Below are positions 17,341 through 26,348 of a stretch of DNA of 64,000 bases, in pieces; the stretch's first letter is position 1; the number at the start of each line of letters is the position of its first letter. The DNA is taken from contig CAVXJZ010000005.1 of the NCBI GenBank assembly GCA_963762205.1, positions 62,001 to 126,000 of the forward strand, read 5' to 3'. The stretch is from VRUE01 sp963762205 (GTDB lineage Bacteria > Actinomycetota > Thermoleophilia > Solirubrobacterales > 70-9). The translations under genes and the position numbers were made by a program. The notes beneath the pieces were generated by a model. It ran no database searches, was not told where the DNA came from, and was given only the letters and a program-made list of their open reading frames with translations.

Positions 17341-19853
17341 GCCTGATCATCGACGGGCGCGAGGTGAATGCGACCGAGGGCGAGATGCTCCACGACGCCG
17401 CCAAGCGGGGCGACGTCGAGATCCCGGTCTTCTGCTACGAGCCGAAGCTGGGCGACCCGGTCGGCGCCTGCCGGATGTGCCTGGTCGAGGTCGAGGGGAT
17501 CCCGAAACTGCAGACCTCCTGCTCGACCCCGGTCCGCGACGGGATGGTCGTCCACACGAGGACCGAGCAGGTGAAGGAGGCGCAGAGCGCGGTGGTCGAG
17601 TTCCTGCTCGTCAACCACCCACTCGACTGTCCGGTTTGCGACAAAGGCGGCGAGTGCCCGCTGCAGGACATCTCGATGGGATGGGGCCCCGGCAAGAGCC
17701 GGATGATCGACGACAAGCGCCACTTCGAGAAGCCGATCGAGCTCTCGCCGCTGGTCGCGATCGACCGCGAGCGCTGCATCCTCTGCTACCGCTGCGTGCG
17801 CTTCAGCCAGGAGGTCGCCGAGGACGAGCAGCTGCAGCTGCTCGAGCGCGGCGACCGCACCTTCGTCGGCACCTTCGACGACCGCCCCTACATCGCCCCC
17901 TTTCACGGCAACATCACCGACCTCTGCCCGGTCGGCGCGCTGACCAGCTACACCTACCGCTTCCGGGCGCGCCCCTGGGACATCGAGCAGGCCGGCTCGG
18001 TCTGCACGCTCTGCCCGAGCCAGTGCAACGTCGGCTTCACCGTTCGCGACGAGCAGGTCAAGCGGGTCGTCTCGCGCGACAACCCCGACGTCGACGACGG
18101 CTGGCTCTGCGACCGCGGCCGCTACGGCTTCGAGATGTTCTCGTCCGAGGAGCGGGTGAGCGCGCCGCGCAGGCGCGGAGGGCCGGCGAGCTGGGAGGAG
18201 GCGATCGAGACCGCCGCCGCGGGCCTGCGGCGCGCATCCGAGATCGACCACACGGGAGAGGGGAGAAACTCGGATGCGCCGGGCAAGGTCGCGGCGATCG
18301 TCGGCGACGCCTCCAACGAGGAGGGGTACCTGGTCCAGCGGATCGTGCGCGAGGCGCTCGACTCCCCGCACGTCGACTCGCGGGCCTCGGCGGGGCCGGG
18401 GCGCGAGGCGCTGGTGCGGCTCGCCCAGCCGGAGCTGACCGCGAAGGTTCGCGACATCGACGAGGCCGACGCGATCCTCGTCCTCGGCACCGACCTCCTG
18501 CACGAGTCGCCGATCCTCGACCTGCGGGTGCGCAAGGCGATGCGCCGCAACGGCGCCCGCCTCGCCCTGGCGACGGAGCGGCCGACGACGCTCGACGGCG
18601 GCGCCGAGGCCGCCGTTCGCTACGCCCCGGGCGACGCAACCGATTTCCTGTCGCGGCTCGTCGAGGCAACGATCGCCGCCGAAACCCCCTCCGAACGCGC
18701 CTCCGGCGCAGAGTGTTCGGAGGAGGAACCGACGGCGATCGCCGACACGCTGAAAGGCGCCGAGAACGTCGTGATCGTCTGGGGCGAGCGGGTTGCTCGT
18801 GAGCAAGGTGGGGTCGAGGCGCTGCTGGAGTTGGCCGAGACGCTCGGGATCGGCGAGAACGAGGGCACCGGCCTGCTCGAAGTCCCGATGCTGGCCAACG
18901 CCCGCGGCCTGCGCGAGGTCGGCTGCCTGCCCGACGCGGGCCCGGGCCTGAGGGAGACGGCGGCCGGCATGGGCACCGAGGGGATCCGCGCCGGGCTCGA
19001 GTCGGGCGAGATCACATCGCTGGTCCTCTTCGGGGTCGACCCGCTGCGCGACTTCCCCGACACGGACGCCTGGAGGGGGGCGCTCGCCGCCGCCGACCAC
19101 CTCGTCGTCTTCTCCACCTTCGAGAGCGCCACGACCGCGATGGCCGACGTCGTCTTCCCGCTCGAGACCCACGCCGAGAAAGACGGCACCGTCACCCATC
19201 CCGACGGCCGCCTGCAGCGTGTGCGCCCCTCCGCCGGGCGGCCGGGCGACATCCGCCCGAACTGGGGCGTGCTCGCGGAGCTGGCGCTGGCCCTCGGCCA
19301 CGACACCGGGATCGACTCCCAGCCCTCGGCCTTCGCCGCGCTCTGCGACGCCGCCCCGATCTACTCCGGCCTCACGGACGCCGAGATCGGCGGCCGGGGA
19401 ATCCGTTGGCAGGACCGCCCCGCGGCATCTCTACGACCCACCGTGGACGAGTCGAACGGGGCCGTCAAGCCGGATGACCCCGCCTCGGCGAAAGCACAGT
19501 CTTCCGGCGAGTCGGGGCCATCCGGCTCCCCCACCTCGAACGGCTTATTCAAGCTCGGGACGTACAGAGACCTATGGGTCGGGAGCATCACCGAGCTGAA
19601 TCCGCCGCTCAGGTTCCTGGCTCCGCGGCAGCGGGTGGAGATCTCGGTGAAAGACGCCGAGCGACTCGGCCTGGGCATCGGAGACAGAGTGCGGGTCGCA
19701 CAGAACGGGACGAGCGTCGAGGCCGCCGTCGACGTCAAGGAGCGGATCGCCGAGGGGACCTGCTTCCTGATCGAGGGGACGAGGGACGGAAACGCGAACG
19801 CTCTGCTCAACGGCGGGCCGGTGGACGTGACGATCGAGAAGGTCGGCGGGTGA
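17328..19853 (+). CDS. nuoG: NADH-quinone oxidoreductase subunit G, with repeat-derived insertions
   Basis: 841 residues. The N-terminal ferredoxin-like domain has the [2Fe-2S] ligands (Cys in PVFCYEPKLG, GACRMC and TSCSTPV). Further ligands are in HPLDCPVCDKGGECPLQD and CILCYRCVRFSQEV. A molybdopterin-type domain begins at SVCTLCPSQCNVG. Three segments are encoded by palindromic DNA: C2 (about residues 302-317), D (454-465) and E (714-733). All keep the frame and fall in poorly conserved loops. I chose ATG 17328, with GGAGG 10 bases upstream; a GTG at 17337 overlapping the nuoF stop (GTGA) is equally possible. Confidence 0.94.
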   Translation: MGEVSLIIDGREVNATEGEMLHDAAKRGDVEIPVFCYEPKLGDPVGACRMCLVEVEGIPKLQTSCSTPVRDGMVVHTRTEQVKEAQSAVVEFLLVNHPLDCPVCDKGGECPLQDISMGWGPGKSRMIDDKRHFEKPIELSPLVAIDRERCILCYRCVRFSQEVAEDEQLQLLERGDRTFVGTFDDRPYIAPFHGNITDLCPVGALTSYTYRFRARPWDIEQAGSVCTLCPSQCNVGFTVRDEQVKRVVSRDNPDVDDGWLCDRGRYGFEMFSSEERVSAPRRRGGPASWEEAIETAAAGLRRASEIDHTGEGRNSDAPGKVAAIVGDASNEEGYLVQRIVREALDSPHVDSRASAGPGREALVRLAQPELTAKVRDIDEADAILVLGTDLLHESPILDLRVRKAMRRNGARLALATERPTTLDGGAEAAVRYAPGDATDFLSRLVEATIAAETPSERASGAECSEEEPTAIADTLKGAENVVIVWGERVAREQGGVEALLELAETLGIGENEGTGLLEVPMLANARGLREVGCLPDAGPGLRETAAGMGTEGIRAGLESGEITSLVLFGVDPLRDFPDTDAWRGALAAADHLVVFSTFESATTAMADVVFPLETHAEKDGTVTHPDGRLQRVRPSAGRPGDIRPNWGVLAELALALGHDTGIDSQPSAFAALCDAAPIYSGLTDAEIGGRGIRWQDRPAASLRPTVDESNGAVKPDDPASAKAQSSGESGPSGSPTSNGLFKLGTYRDLWVGSITELNPPLRFLAPRQRVEISVKDAERLGLGIGDRVRVAQNGTSVEAAVDVKERIAEGTCFLIEGTRDGNANALLNGGPVDVTIEKVGG
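18232..18279. repeat. palindromic repeat family C, copy 2, inside nuoG
   Basis: 48 bases (16 codons) with arms gcgcatccga / ctcggatgcgc. It is the same length as C1 at 7415-7462 and shares the arms and the gaccacac block. It adds a short hydrophilic loop (residues about 302-317) to NuoG. Confidence 0.8.
18688..18723. repeat. palindromic element D inside nuoG
   Basis: 36 bases (12 codons) with perfect 9-base arms cctccgaac (18688-18696) and gttcggagg (18715-18723). No second copy was found in this window, so calling it mobile rests on analogy with C2 in the same gene. Confidence 0.5.
19469..19526. repeat. palindromic element E inside nuoG
   Basis: 58 bases with 14-base arms gccggatgaccccg (19469-19482) and cggggccatccggc (19513-19526), one mismatch. 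It encodes a Ser/Pro/Gly/Ala-rich linker before the C-terminal LRFLAPRQR segment of NuoG. Single copy in the window. Confidence 0.5.
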
Positions 19854-20848
19854 TCCCGATCGCCGACACGCAGTTCGTCGAAGCGACCTGGATCATGGTC
19901 CTCAAGTCGATCGTGATCTTCGCGGTGATCTTCGGGATCGTGCCGGTGATGACGGTCGTCGAGCGCAAGCTGATCGGCCGCTTCCAGCACCGCTACGGGC
20001 CCAACCGGGTCGGCCCGTTCGGCCTTCTGCAGCCGCTCGCCGACCTCTTCAAACTGATCAGCAAGCAGGGCTTCCGGCCAGAAAACGCGATCCCGATGCT
20101 CTACGTGCTCGGGCCGTTGCTGCCGGTGCTCGCGGGTGTCATGGCGCTGGCGATCATCCCCTGGGGCGACGTCCAGGACGGCGTCGGCCTCTACGGGATC
20201 GACGTCCCGATCGGCATCCTCTACTTCTTCGCGATCGGCTCGATCGGCTTCTACGGGCTGCTGCTCGGCGGCTGGTCCTCGGGCTCCAAATACAGCCTGC
20301 TGGGCGCGATGCGGAGCGCCGCCCAGCTGATCTCCTACGAGGTCTCGATGGGGCTGGCGCTGCTCGGCGTGATCATGCTCGGCGGCTCGCTCTCGCTGGT
20401 CGACATCGTCCACCAGCAGGGGACGATCTGGTTCGTCGTCCCGCAGTTCGTCGGCTTCCTGATCTTCATGCTCGCCGGCTTCGCCGAGACCAACCGGACG
20501 CCGTTCGACATGCCCGAGGCCGACGCCGAACTCGTGCAGGGCTTCATGACCGAGTACGGGGGGATGCGCTTCGGCAGCTTCCTGATGGTCGAGTACCTGG
20601 AGATCATCGTCGTCGCCGGCGTCGCCGCGGCGATGTTCCTCGGCGGCTGGATGGGCCCCGGGCCGAGCTTCCTCGACCCGATCTGGATGCTGCTCAAGAT
20701 CTTTTGCCTGGTCTTCGTCTTCATCTGGGTGCGAGCGACACTGCCGCGGCTGCGCTACGACCAGCTGATGAGCCTCGGCTGGAAGGTGCTGCTGCCGCTC
20801 GCCACCCTCAACGTCCTGGTCACCGCGGTCCTGGTGGTGGTGACGTGA
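19850..20848 (+). CDS. nuoH: NADH-quinone oxidoreductase subunit H
   Basis: 332 residues, eight membrane helices. It forms the quinone channel at the membrane interface. Diagnostic blocks are VVERKLIGRFQHRYGPNRVG, LQPLADLFKLISKQ, SYEVSMGLALLGV, GFAETNRTPFDMPEADAELV and TEYGGMRFGSFLMVEY. The GTG start overlaps the nuoG stop by four bases (GTGA). It is followed by repeat B3 in the 108-base spacer before nuoI. Confidence 0.97.
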   Translation: MIPIADTQFVEATWIMVLKSIVIFAVIFGIVPVMTVVERKLIGRFQHRYGPNRVGPFGLLQPLADLFKLISKQGFRPENAIPMLYVLGPLLPVLAGVMALAIIPWGDVQDGVGLYGIDVPIGILYFFAIGSIGFYGLLLGGWSSGSKYSLLGAMRSAAQLISYEVSMGLALLGVIMLGGSLSLVDIVHQQGTIWFVVPQFVGFLIFMLAGFAETNRTPFDMPEADAELVQGFMTEYGGMRFGSFLMVEYLEIIVVAGVAAAMFLGGWMGPGPSFLDPIWMLLKIFCLVFVFIWVRATLPRLRYDQLMSLGWKVLLPLATLNVLVTAVLVVVT

Positions 20849-20852
20849 ATCA

Positions 20853-20930
20853 ATTCCGCCATCTCCTCCGCTCTCGCTCGGGCGCGCTCGCCACCACCGG
20901 TGATCTCGCGCCCTCGCTTCCGCGTCCGGG
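20853..20930 (-). repeat. palindromic repeat family B, copy 3, in the nuoH-nuoI spacer
   Basis: 78 bases in reverse orientation relative to B1 and B2, beginning five bases after the nuoH stop. On the minus strand it reads cccggacgcgg ... gcggaat. Aligned by eye, it matches B2 at roughly 80 % of positions. It is non-coding here. Confidence 0.82.
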
Positions 20931-20956
20931 GATGACGGGTGTCGACCGGAGGCACC

Positions 20957-21499
20957 GTGGCTGAATTCGCGTATCTGGAGGACCAGGACGTGGTCGAGGT
21001 CCAGAGGGGGCCGGACCCGGGCGGGGCAGGCGGCGCCTACCGGGCCTTCGGCGAGACCCTGCGCGGCCTGAAGACGACGATGGCGCGGCTGATCGAGGGG
21101 CCGATGACGATCGAGTACCCCGAGGAGAAGACGCCGGTCTACGCGCGCTTCCGGGGCCGCCACAAACTGCACCGCTTCGAGGACACCGGCCTGGAGAAGT
21201 GCGTTGGCTGCTCGCTCTGCGCGGCTGCCTGCCCGGCCGACTGCATCCGCGTCGTCGCAGCCGAGAACATCCCCGGCGAGCGGGTCTCCTCAGGCGAGCG
21301 CTACGCGGCCGTCTACGAGATCAACCTCTCGCGCTGCATCTTCTGCGGCTACTGCGAGATCGCCTGCCCCTTCGACGCGATCACGATGGGCCACGACTAC
21401 GAGATGGCCGACTACGACCGCGAGAACCTGATCTTCACCAAGGAGATGCTGCTCGCCGAGCCACTCGAGCGCACCCCGCTGAAAAGCGAGGGTGAGTGA
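20957..21499 (+). CDS. nuoI: NADH-quinone oxidoreductase subunit I
   Basis: 180 residues from the GTG at 20957, which has GGAGG five bases upstream; a GTG at 20939 would add six residues. Two ferredoxin-type [4Fe-4S] motifs, CVGCSLCAAACPADC and CIFCGYCEIACPFDA, carry clusters N6a and N6b that relay electrons to NuoB. Block TPVYARFRGRHKLHRFEDTG is typical of the subunit. The end is close to a reverse-strand gene, so the operon's next subunit (nuoJ) starts 380 bases later. Confidence 0.96.
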   Translation: MAEFAYLEDQDVVEVQRGPDPGGAGGAYRAFGETLRGLKTTMARLIEGPMTIEYPEEKTPVYARFRGRHKLHRFEDTGLEKCVGCSLCAAACPADCIRVVAAENIPGERVSSGERYAAVYEINLSRCIFCGYCEIACPFDAITMGHDYEMADYDRENLIFTKEMLLAEPLERTPLKSEGE

Positions 21500-21504
21500 G
21501 CGCG

Positions 21505-21789
21505 CTACTCCGGATCGGGTCGGACCAGGACCGTGTCGGCGACCGGGATGATCTCGTCCACCGGCAGGTCGGCCCGCTCGGCGTGCTCTCTGATCGCCTC
21601 GGGGCTGGTGGCCTGGTAGACGCAGACGGTGCCGACCGACCCGCCGCCCTCCTCGAGGACGTATCTGCGGATCCAGCGGATGTCGTCGGACATCTGCTCG
21701 TCTCCGACCTGCCGAGACCTCTCCGCGGCCTCCTCGAGCTCTGCCCCGGACCGCCAACCGCTCCGCCGCAGGATTACGTAGGTGTCCAT
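21505..21789 (-). CDS. DUF4242-like small protein, antisense within the nuo operon
   Basis: 94 residues from ATG 21789, which has AGGAGGT directly upstream on the minus strand. MDTYVILRRSGW, SDDIRWIRRYVLEEGG and VCVYQATSPEAIREHAER fit the DUF4242 ferredoxin-like family (small nickel- or metal-binding-like proteins of unknown role). Its 3' end meets the 3' end of nuoI, and its 5' end faces nuoJ. The gene therefore lies opposite the direction of a 14-gene operon, and any nuo read-through makes its antisense RNA. A frame extension upstream to 21831 exists but lacks a ribosome site. Confidence 0.78.
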   Translation of the reverse strand: MDTYVILRRSGWRSGAELEEAAERSRQVGDEQMSDDIRWIRRYVLEEGGGSVGTVCVYQATSPEAIREHAERADLPVDEIIPVADTVLVRPDPE

Positions 21790-21878
21790 GGGACCTCCTG
21801 TCGTCCGAATTTGGTGGGCCGCCCAATCCAACGACCTGCCCGACGGGCGGTCAATCCGCCCGTGGAGAAAGGGTAGTC

Positions 21879-22406
21879 GTGGAAGAGGTCCTTTTCTTCC
21901 TGGCCGCGATCGGCGCCCTCGGAGGCGCGATCGGCGTGATCGCGATGCGCAACCCGTTCTACGGCGTGCTCGGCCTGATCGTCCACCTCTTCTCGCTCGC
22001 GGTCCTCTTCCTGCTGCTCAGCTCGGCCTTCGTCGCCGCCGCCCAGGTGGTCGTCTACGCGGGCGCGGTGATGGTCCTCTACGTCTTCGTGGTCGCCTAC
22101 GTCGGCGGTGGCGTGGAGTCGGCGTGGGAGCCGATCCCGTTGCAGCGCCTGCTGGCGCCGCTGCTCGGGGTGGCGCTCTTCGTCGAGCTCTCGATCGCCG
22201 TGCTCGGCTCGTCGCTCACCGCGCTCGGCGAGGACGGGCCGGACGTCGGCGCCGGCTTCGGCGACCCGGCCGCGATCGGCCACCTGCTGCTGGAAAAGTT
22301 CCTGCTCGCATTTGAGGCCTCCTCCATCCTGCTCCTGCTCGCCGCCGTGGGCGCCGTGGTGCTCGCCGGCAGGCGGGATTCGGGAGAGGCCGGAGGTTCC
22401 GCATGA
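21879..22406 (+). CDS. nuoJ: NADH-quinone oxidoreductase subunit J
   Basis: 175 residues, five membrane helices. Conserved blocks are AMRNPFYGVLGLIVHLF, AAQVVVYAGAVMVLYVFVV and the late helix ASSILLLLAAVGAVVLA. It starts at a GTG after the divergent DUF4242-like gene (89-base spacer), so it may need its own promoter. Overlaps nuoK by four bases (ATGA). Confidence 0.94.
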   Translation: MEEVLFFLAAIGALGGAIGVIAMRNPFYGVLGLIVHLFSLAVLFLLLSSAFVAAAQVVVYAGAVMVLYVFVVAYVGGGVESAWEPIPLQRLLAPLLGVALFVELSIAVLGSSLTALGEDGPDVGAGFGDPAAIGHLLLEKFLLAFEASSILLLLAAVGAVVLAGRRDSGEAGGSA

Positions 22407-22702
22407 GCATCGAGTGGTACGTGGTCTTGTCGAGCTTGCTGTTCGCGGTGGGCGCGGTGGGGATCCTCCTCAGGCGCAGCCCGATCGTGATTCTCCTCTG
22501 CCTCGAGCTGATGCTGAATGCCGGCAACCTGGCGCTGGTCGCCTTCAGCCGCATGGTCGGCAACCAGCAGGGCCAGGTCTTCGCGATCGTCGTCATGGTC
22601 GTCGCCGCCTGCGAGGTCGTCGTCGGCCTCGGCCTGATCGTCGCGATCTTCCGCCGCCGGCTGCCGCTCGATGTCGATGAGCTGCGGGAGCTCCGAGGGT
22701 GA
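22403..22702 (+). CDS. nuoK: NADH-quinone oxidoreductase subunit K
   Basis: 99 residues, three helices, with the conserved Glu residues in LCLELMLNAGNLALVAFSR and AACEVVVGLGLIVAIFR that belong to the proton-translocation axis. Normal length for NuoK. Overlaps both nuoJ (ATGA) and nuoL (GTGA). Confidence 0.97.
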   Translation: MSIEWYVVLSSLLFAVGAVGILLRRSPIVILLCLELMLNAGNLALVAFSRMVGNQQGQVFAIVVMVVAACEVVVGLGLIVAIFRRRLPLDVDELRELRG

Positions 22703-24708
22703 GCGCGACAACCTGGGCCTGGCTGGTCCTGCTCTTCCCGCTGCTCGGCTCGATCGCGGTCGGGCTCGGCTTCCGGGCGATCCCGGCCCGTGCCGCCGGC
22801 GTGATCGGCACCGCGGCGATCGGGCTCGCCTTCGTCTGCGGGATCGCGACCCTGATCGCCCTGCTCGGCGAAGACCCCGAGGCCCGCCACCACGCATCCT
22901 CGCTCTGGGACTACGCGAGCGCCGCCGGGCTCGAGATCAAGCTCGGAATCTTCGTCGACCCGCTCTCGGTCTTCATGGTCCTCGTCGTCACCGGGGTCTC
23001 GACCATGATCCACCTCTACTCGCTCGGCTACATGCAGTCCGACGAGGGCTACCACCGCTTCTTCAGCTACCTCAACTTCTTCGTCTTCTCGATGCTGCTG
23101 CTGGTCCTCGCCGGCAACTTCGTGCTGCTGATCGTCGGCTGGGCCTTCGTCGGCTTCGCCTCCTACGCGCTGATCAGCTTCTGGTACCGGCGAACGACCG
23201 CGACGAGGGCCGGGATGAAGGCCTTCGTGATCAACGTCGTCGGCGACATCGGCCTCGTCCTCGCCGCCCTGCTGATCTTCCGCGAACTCGGCAGCTTCGA
23301 ATACGGCGAGGTCTTCGACAGGGCCCCGCAGGTCTTCCAGACCAACGAGTGGACGGTGACGGCGATCTGCCTGCTCCTCCTCGTCGGCGCCTTCGCCAAG
23401 TCGGCACAGCTGCCACTCCACACCTGGCTGCCCGACGCGATGGAGGGCCCGACTCCGGTCTCCTCGCTGATCCACGCGGCGACCATGGTCACCGCCGGCG
23501 TCTACCTGATCGCCCGCACCCACGCCCTCTTCGTCCTCGCCCCCACCGCCGCCGACATCGCCGCCTTCGTCGGCCTGGCGACGCTGCTGGTGGCGGGGAC
23601 GATCGCGATCGCGATGGTCGACCTGAAGCGGGCGATCGCCTACTCGACGATGAGCCAGATCGGCTACATGGTGGTCGGCGTCTCGATCGGCGCCTACGGC
23701 GCCGGGCTCTTCCACCTGATGACCCACGCGTTCTTCAAGGCGCTGCTCTTCATGGCGGCGGGCTCGATCATCTCGGCGATGGCCAACCGCCAGGACATCG
23801 ACCGGATGAGCGGCTTCTGGAAGGCGATGCGCTTCACCTCGGTGCTCTTCCTGATCGGCGGGCTGGCCCTCGCCGCCTTCCCCGGCACCTCGGGCTTCTT
23901 CTCCAAGGACTCGATCCTCTCCTACGCCGAGGCGCGGGGGGGGATGTACGAGTGGATCGCGATCGGCGGCTACGTCGGCGCCTTCCTGACCGCGATCTAC
24001 ACCTTCCGCCTCGTCTTCCGGGTGCTGCCGGGGACGCCCTGCAAGGAGGCCCAGCACCTGATCGACAGCGGCGAGCTCTACCACGGGCCGCCGATCAACC
24101 CGGCGACCGAAGAGGAGGAGGACACCGAGGTCGGCTTCCCCGGCGCCCACCACCACATCGCCGAGCAGTCGCCGCCGATGGCGGTGGCGATGGCGGTGCT
24201 CGGTGCGGGGGCGCTCTTCGCCGGCCTGATCCAGGTTCCCGGCGTCACCGACGTGCTGTTCAAGTTCCTCGACCCCGTCTTCGCCGACTCGCCGCTCAGC
24301 GAGATCCACCCCACGGTCGGCGCCGAGTGGCGCGGCCTGGCGATCGGCGGCCTGATCTCGATCCTCGGGATCGCCACCGCCTGGCTGCTCTGGGTGCGGA
24401 GCCCGGAGCTGCCGGCGCTCTTCCGCGAACGCCTCCGCCCCGTCTACCTGCTCTGCCTCAACAAGTGGTACTTCGACGAGGCGATCGAGCTGCTCGTCGT
24501 GCGCCCGGCGCTGGCGATCGGCCGCTTCGCCAACTCGGTGTTCGAGCGGGTCGTCGTCGACGGCATGGTCAACGGCACGAAGGAGACGGTGGGCGGTGCC
24601 GGGGGCATCGTCCGCGCCATGCAGAGCGGCTTCGTGCGCGGCTACGCCCTGCTGCTGGTCGCCGGCTTCGCCGGCCTCGCCCTCTACTTCCTGATCGTCA
24701 GCTCATGA
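22699..24708 (+). CDS. nuoL: NADH-quinone oxidoreductase subunit L
   Basis: 669 residues. Antiporter-like subunit with the long C-terminal lateral helix. Conserved blocks are NFVLLIVGWAFVGFASYALI, SAQLPLHTWLPDAMEGPTPV, SALIHAATMV-like SSLIHAATMVTAGVYL, AYSTMSQIGYM and the C-terminal NKWYFDEAIE. The standard proton-path Lys/Glu residues lie in these helices. Start overlaps nuoK by four bases. Confidence 0.97.
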   Translation: MSATTWAWLVLLFPLLGSIAVGLGFRAIPARAAGVIGTAAIGLAFVCGIATLIALLGEDPEARHHASSLWDYASAAGLEIKLGIFVDPLSVFMVLVVTGVSTMIHLYSLGYMQSDEGYHRFFSYLNFFVFSMLLLVLAGNFVLLIVGWAFVGFASYALISFWYRRTTATRAGMKAFVINVVGDIGLVLAALLIFRELGSFEYGEVFDRAPQVFQTNEWTVTAICLLLLVGAFAKSAQLPLHTWLPDAMEGPTPVSSLIHAATMVTAGVYLIARTHALFVLAPTAADIAAFVGLATLLVAGTIAIAMVDLKRAIAYSTMSQIGYMVVGVSIGAYGAGLFHLMTHAFFKALLFMAAGSIISAMANRQDIDRMSGFWKAMRFTSVLFLIGGLALAAFPGTSGFFSKDSILSYAEARGGMYEWIAIGGYVGAFLTAIYTFRLVFRVLPGTPCKEAQHLIDSGELYHGPPINPATEEEEDTEVGFPGAHHHIAEQSPPMAVAMAVLGAGALFAGLIQVPGVTDVLFKFLDPVFADSPLSEIHPTVGAEWRGLAIGGLISILGIATAWLLWVRSPELPALFRERLRPVYLLCLNKWYFDEAIELLVVRPALAIGRFANSVFERVVVDGMVNGTKETVGGAGGIVRAMQSGFVRGYALLLVAGFAGLALYFLIVSS

Positions 24709-24718
24709 GGGATCGGCG

Positions 24719-26348
24719 ATGACCAACTCGCTGCTCTGGACGCCGCTCCTCTTCGGCTTCCTCGGCCTTCTCCTGCCGAAACGATGGACAGGCTGGTGGG
24801 CGACCCTGGGCGCCGCCGTGACCCTGGGCCTGGCGATCGCGGCGCTGGCCCGCTTCGACTCCGGCGCGAGCGCCCTCCAGGAGACGGTCGACGTCACCTG
24901 GATCTCCGGGCTCGGCGTCGACTACAGCCTCGGCATCGACGGGCTCAACGTCTTCCTGATCCTGCTGACCACGGTGCTCTGGACGGCGGGGACCGCCTTC
25001 GCGGCGCTGCGCGAGCAGCAGCGCCCGCAGCTCTTCTTCCTGATGATGCTGATCGGCGAGACCGCGACGCTGGGCGCCTTCCTCGCCCAGGACCTGCTCC
25101 TCTTCGTCCTCTTCTTCGACCTGATGCTGGTCCCGTTCTACTTCCTCTTCGGCGCCTGGGGCGACGATCGGGAGGACGGGCCGACCGCCTCGGCGGCGAC
25201 CCTGAAGATGATCGTCTACACGCTGATCGGCTCGCTGCTGATGCTGGTCGCGGCGATCGCCACCGCGGTGATCGCCGCCGACGGCGGCCAGATCACCTTC
25301 TCGATCGCCGAGCTCGCCGAAAGCCCGATCGGCGAGGGCAGCCAGCGCTGGATCTTCTGGTTCTTCGCCGCCGCCTTCCTGGTCAAGATGCCGGCCTTCC
25401 TCCTGCACGGCTGGATGCCCGACGCCTACCGGGCGGCGCCGCTGCCGGCGCTCGCGGTCTTCTCCGGCGTGCTGGCCAAGGTCGGCGCCTACGGCTTCCT
25501 GCGGGTCGTGCTGCCCCTCTTCCCCGACGCGACCGTCGAATTCCAGGAGGTGATCCTGGTGATCGCGATGGCCTCGATCCTCTACGGCTCGGTGATGGCC
25601 TTCACGCAGACCAACGTGCGGCTCGTCGCCGGCTACTCCTCGGTCGCCCAGCTCGGCTTCATCACCGCCGGGATCTTCGCGCTTTCCGCCGACGGCGCCG
25701 ACGGCGCCGTCCTGCAGATGGTCAACCACGGCCTTGTCGTGGCGCCGCTGTTCGTGATCGTCGCGATCCTCGCCGAGCGCAGCGGCACCGAGGACCTGCG
25801 CGAGATGGGCGGGATGGCCTTCAGCGCGCCGATCCTGGCGGCGCTCTTCCTGATCGTCACCCTGGCGACCCTGGCGATGCCCGGATCGGCCAACTTCATC
25901 GGCGAGTTCTACATCCTCAACGGCCTCTTCGACTCGAAGATCGCCTTCGCCTTGATCGCGATCTCCGGAGTCGCGATGTCGGCCTACTACGCGCTGCGCC
26001 TCTACCAGCGGACGATGCACAACCGCCGGCCGGACGGCCTCTTCTCGCGCGAGATCGGCCTCCGCGACGCCGCCGTCCTCGTGCCGCTCGTCCTCTGCAT
26101 CCTCGGCCTCGCCCTCTATCCGCAGCTGATCCTGAAGCGGACCGACGCCGTCGGTCGAGCGTGCCACGACCTGCGCCGGCGGATCCGGCTCGACGCTCGC
26201 CGAATTCGGCGCGGCGGCAAGTCCGGCAGTCCTGCATGCCCGACCGGTTCTCTCGCCCGACAGATCCTGGCCCCCGGTGAACCATCGTCCTCAGGGACGA
26301 GCCCGTCGCTTCGAGAACAGATCGGCGACCCGGGTGAGCGAGCCGTGA
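24719..26348 (+). CDS. nuoM: NADH-quinone oxidoreductase subunit M, with a 1-base shift near its 3' end
   Basis: About 542 residues. Antiporter-like subunit with DYSLGIDGLNVFLILLTT, KMPAFLLHGWMPDAYRAAP and TNVRLVAGYSSVAQLGF. As given, the frame runs on into nuoN and looks like a 1040-residue fusion. Removing one G near 26150 restores a NuoM-like end (LILKRTDASVERA...) and puts the stop at 26346-26348, overlapping the nuoN GTG by four bases (GTGA), exactly like the junctions nuoG-H and nuoK-L. The shift is therefore much more likely than a fusion. Confidence 0.9.
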
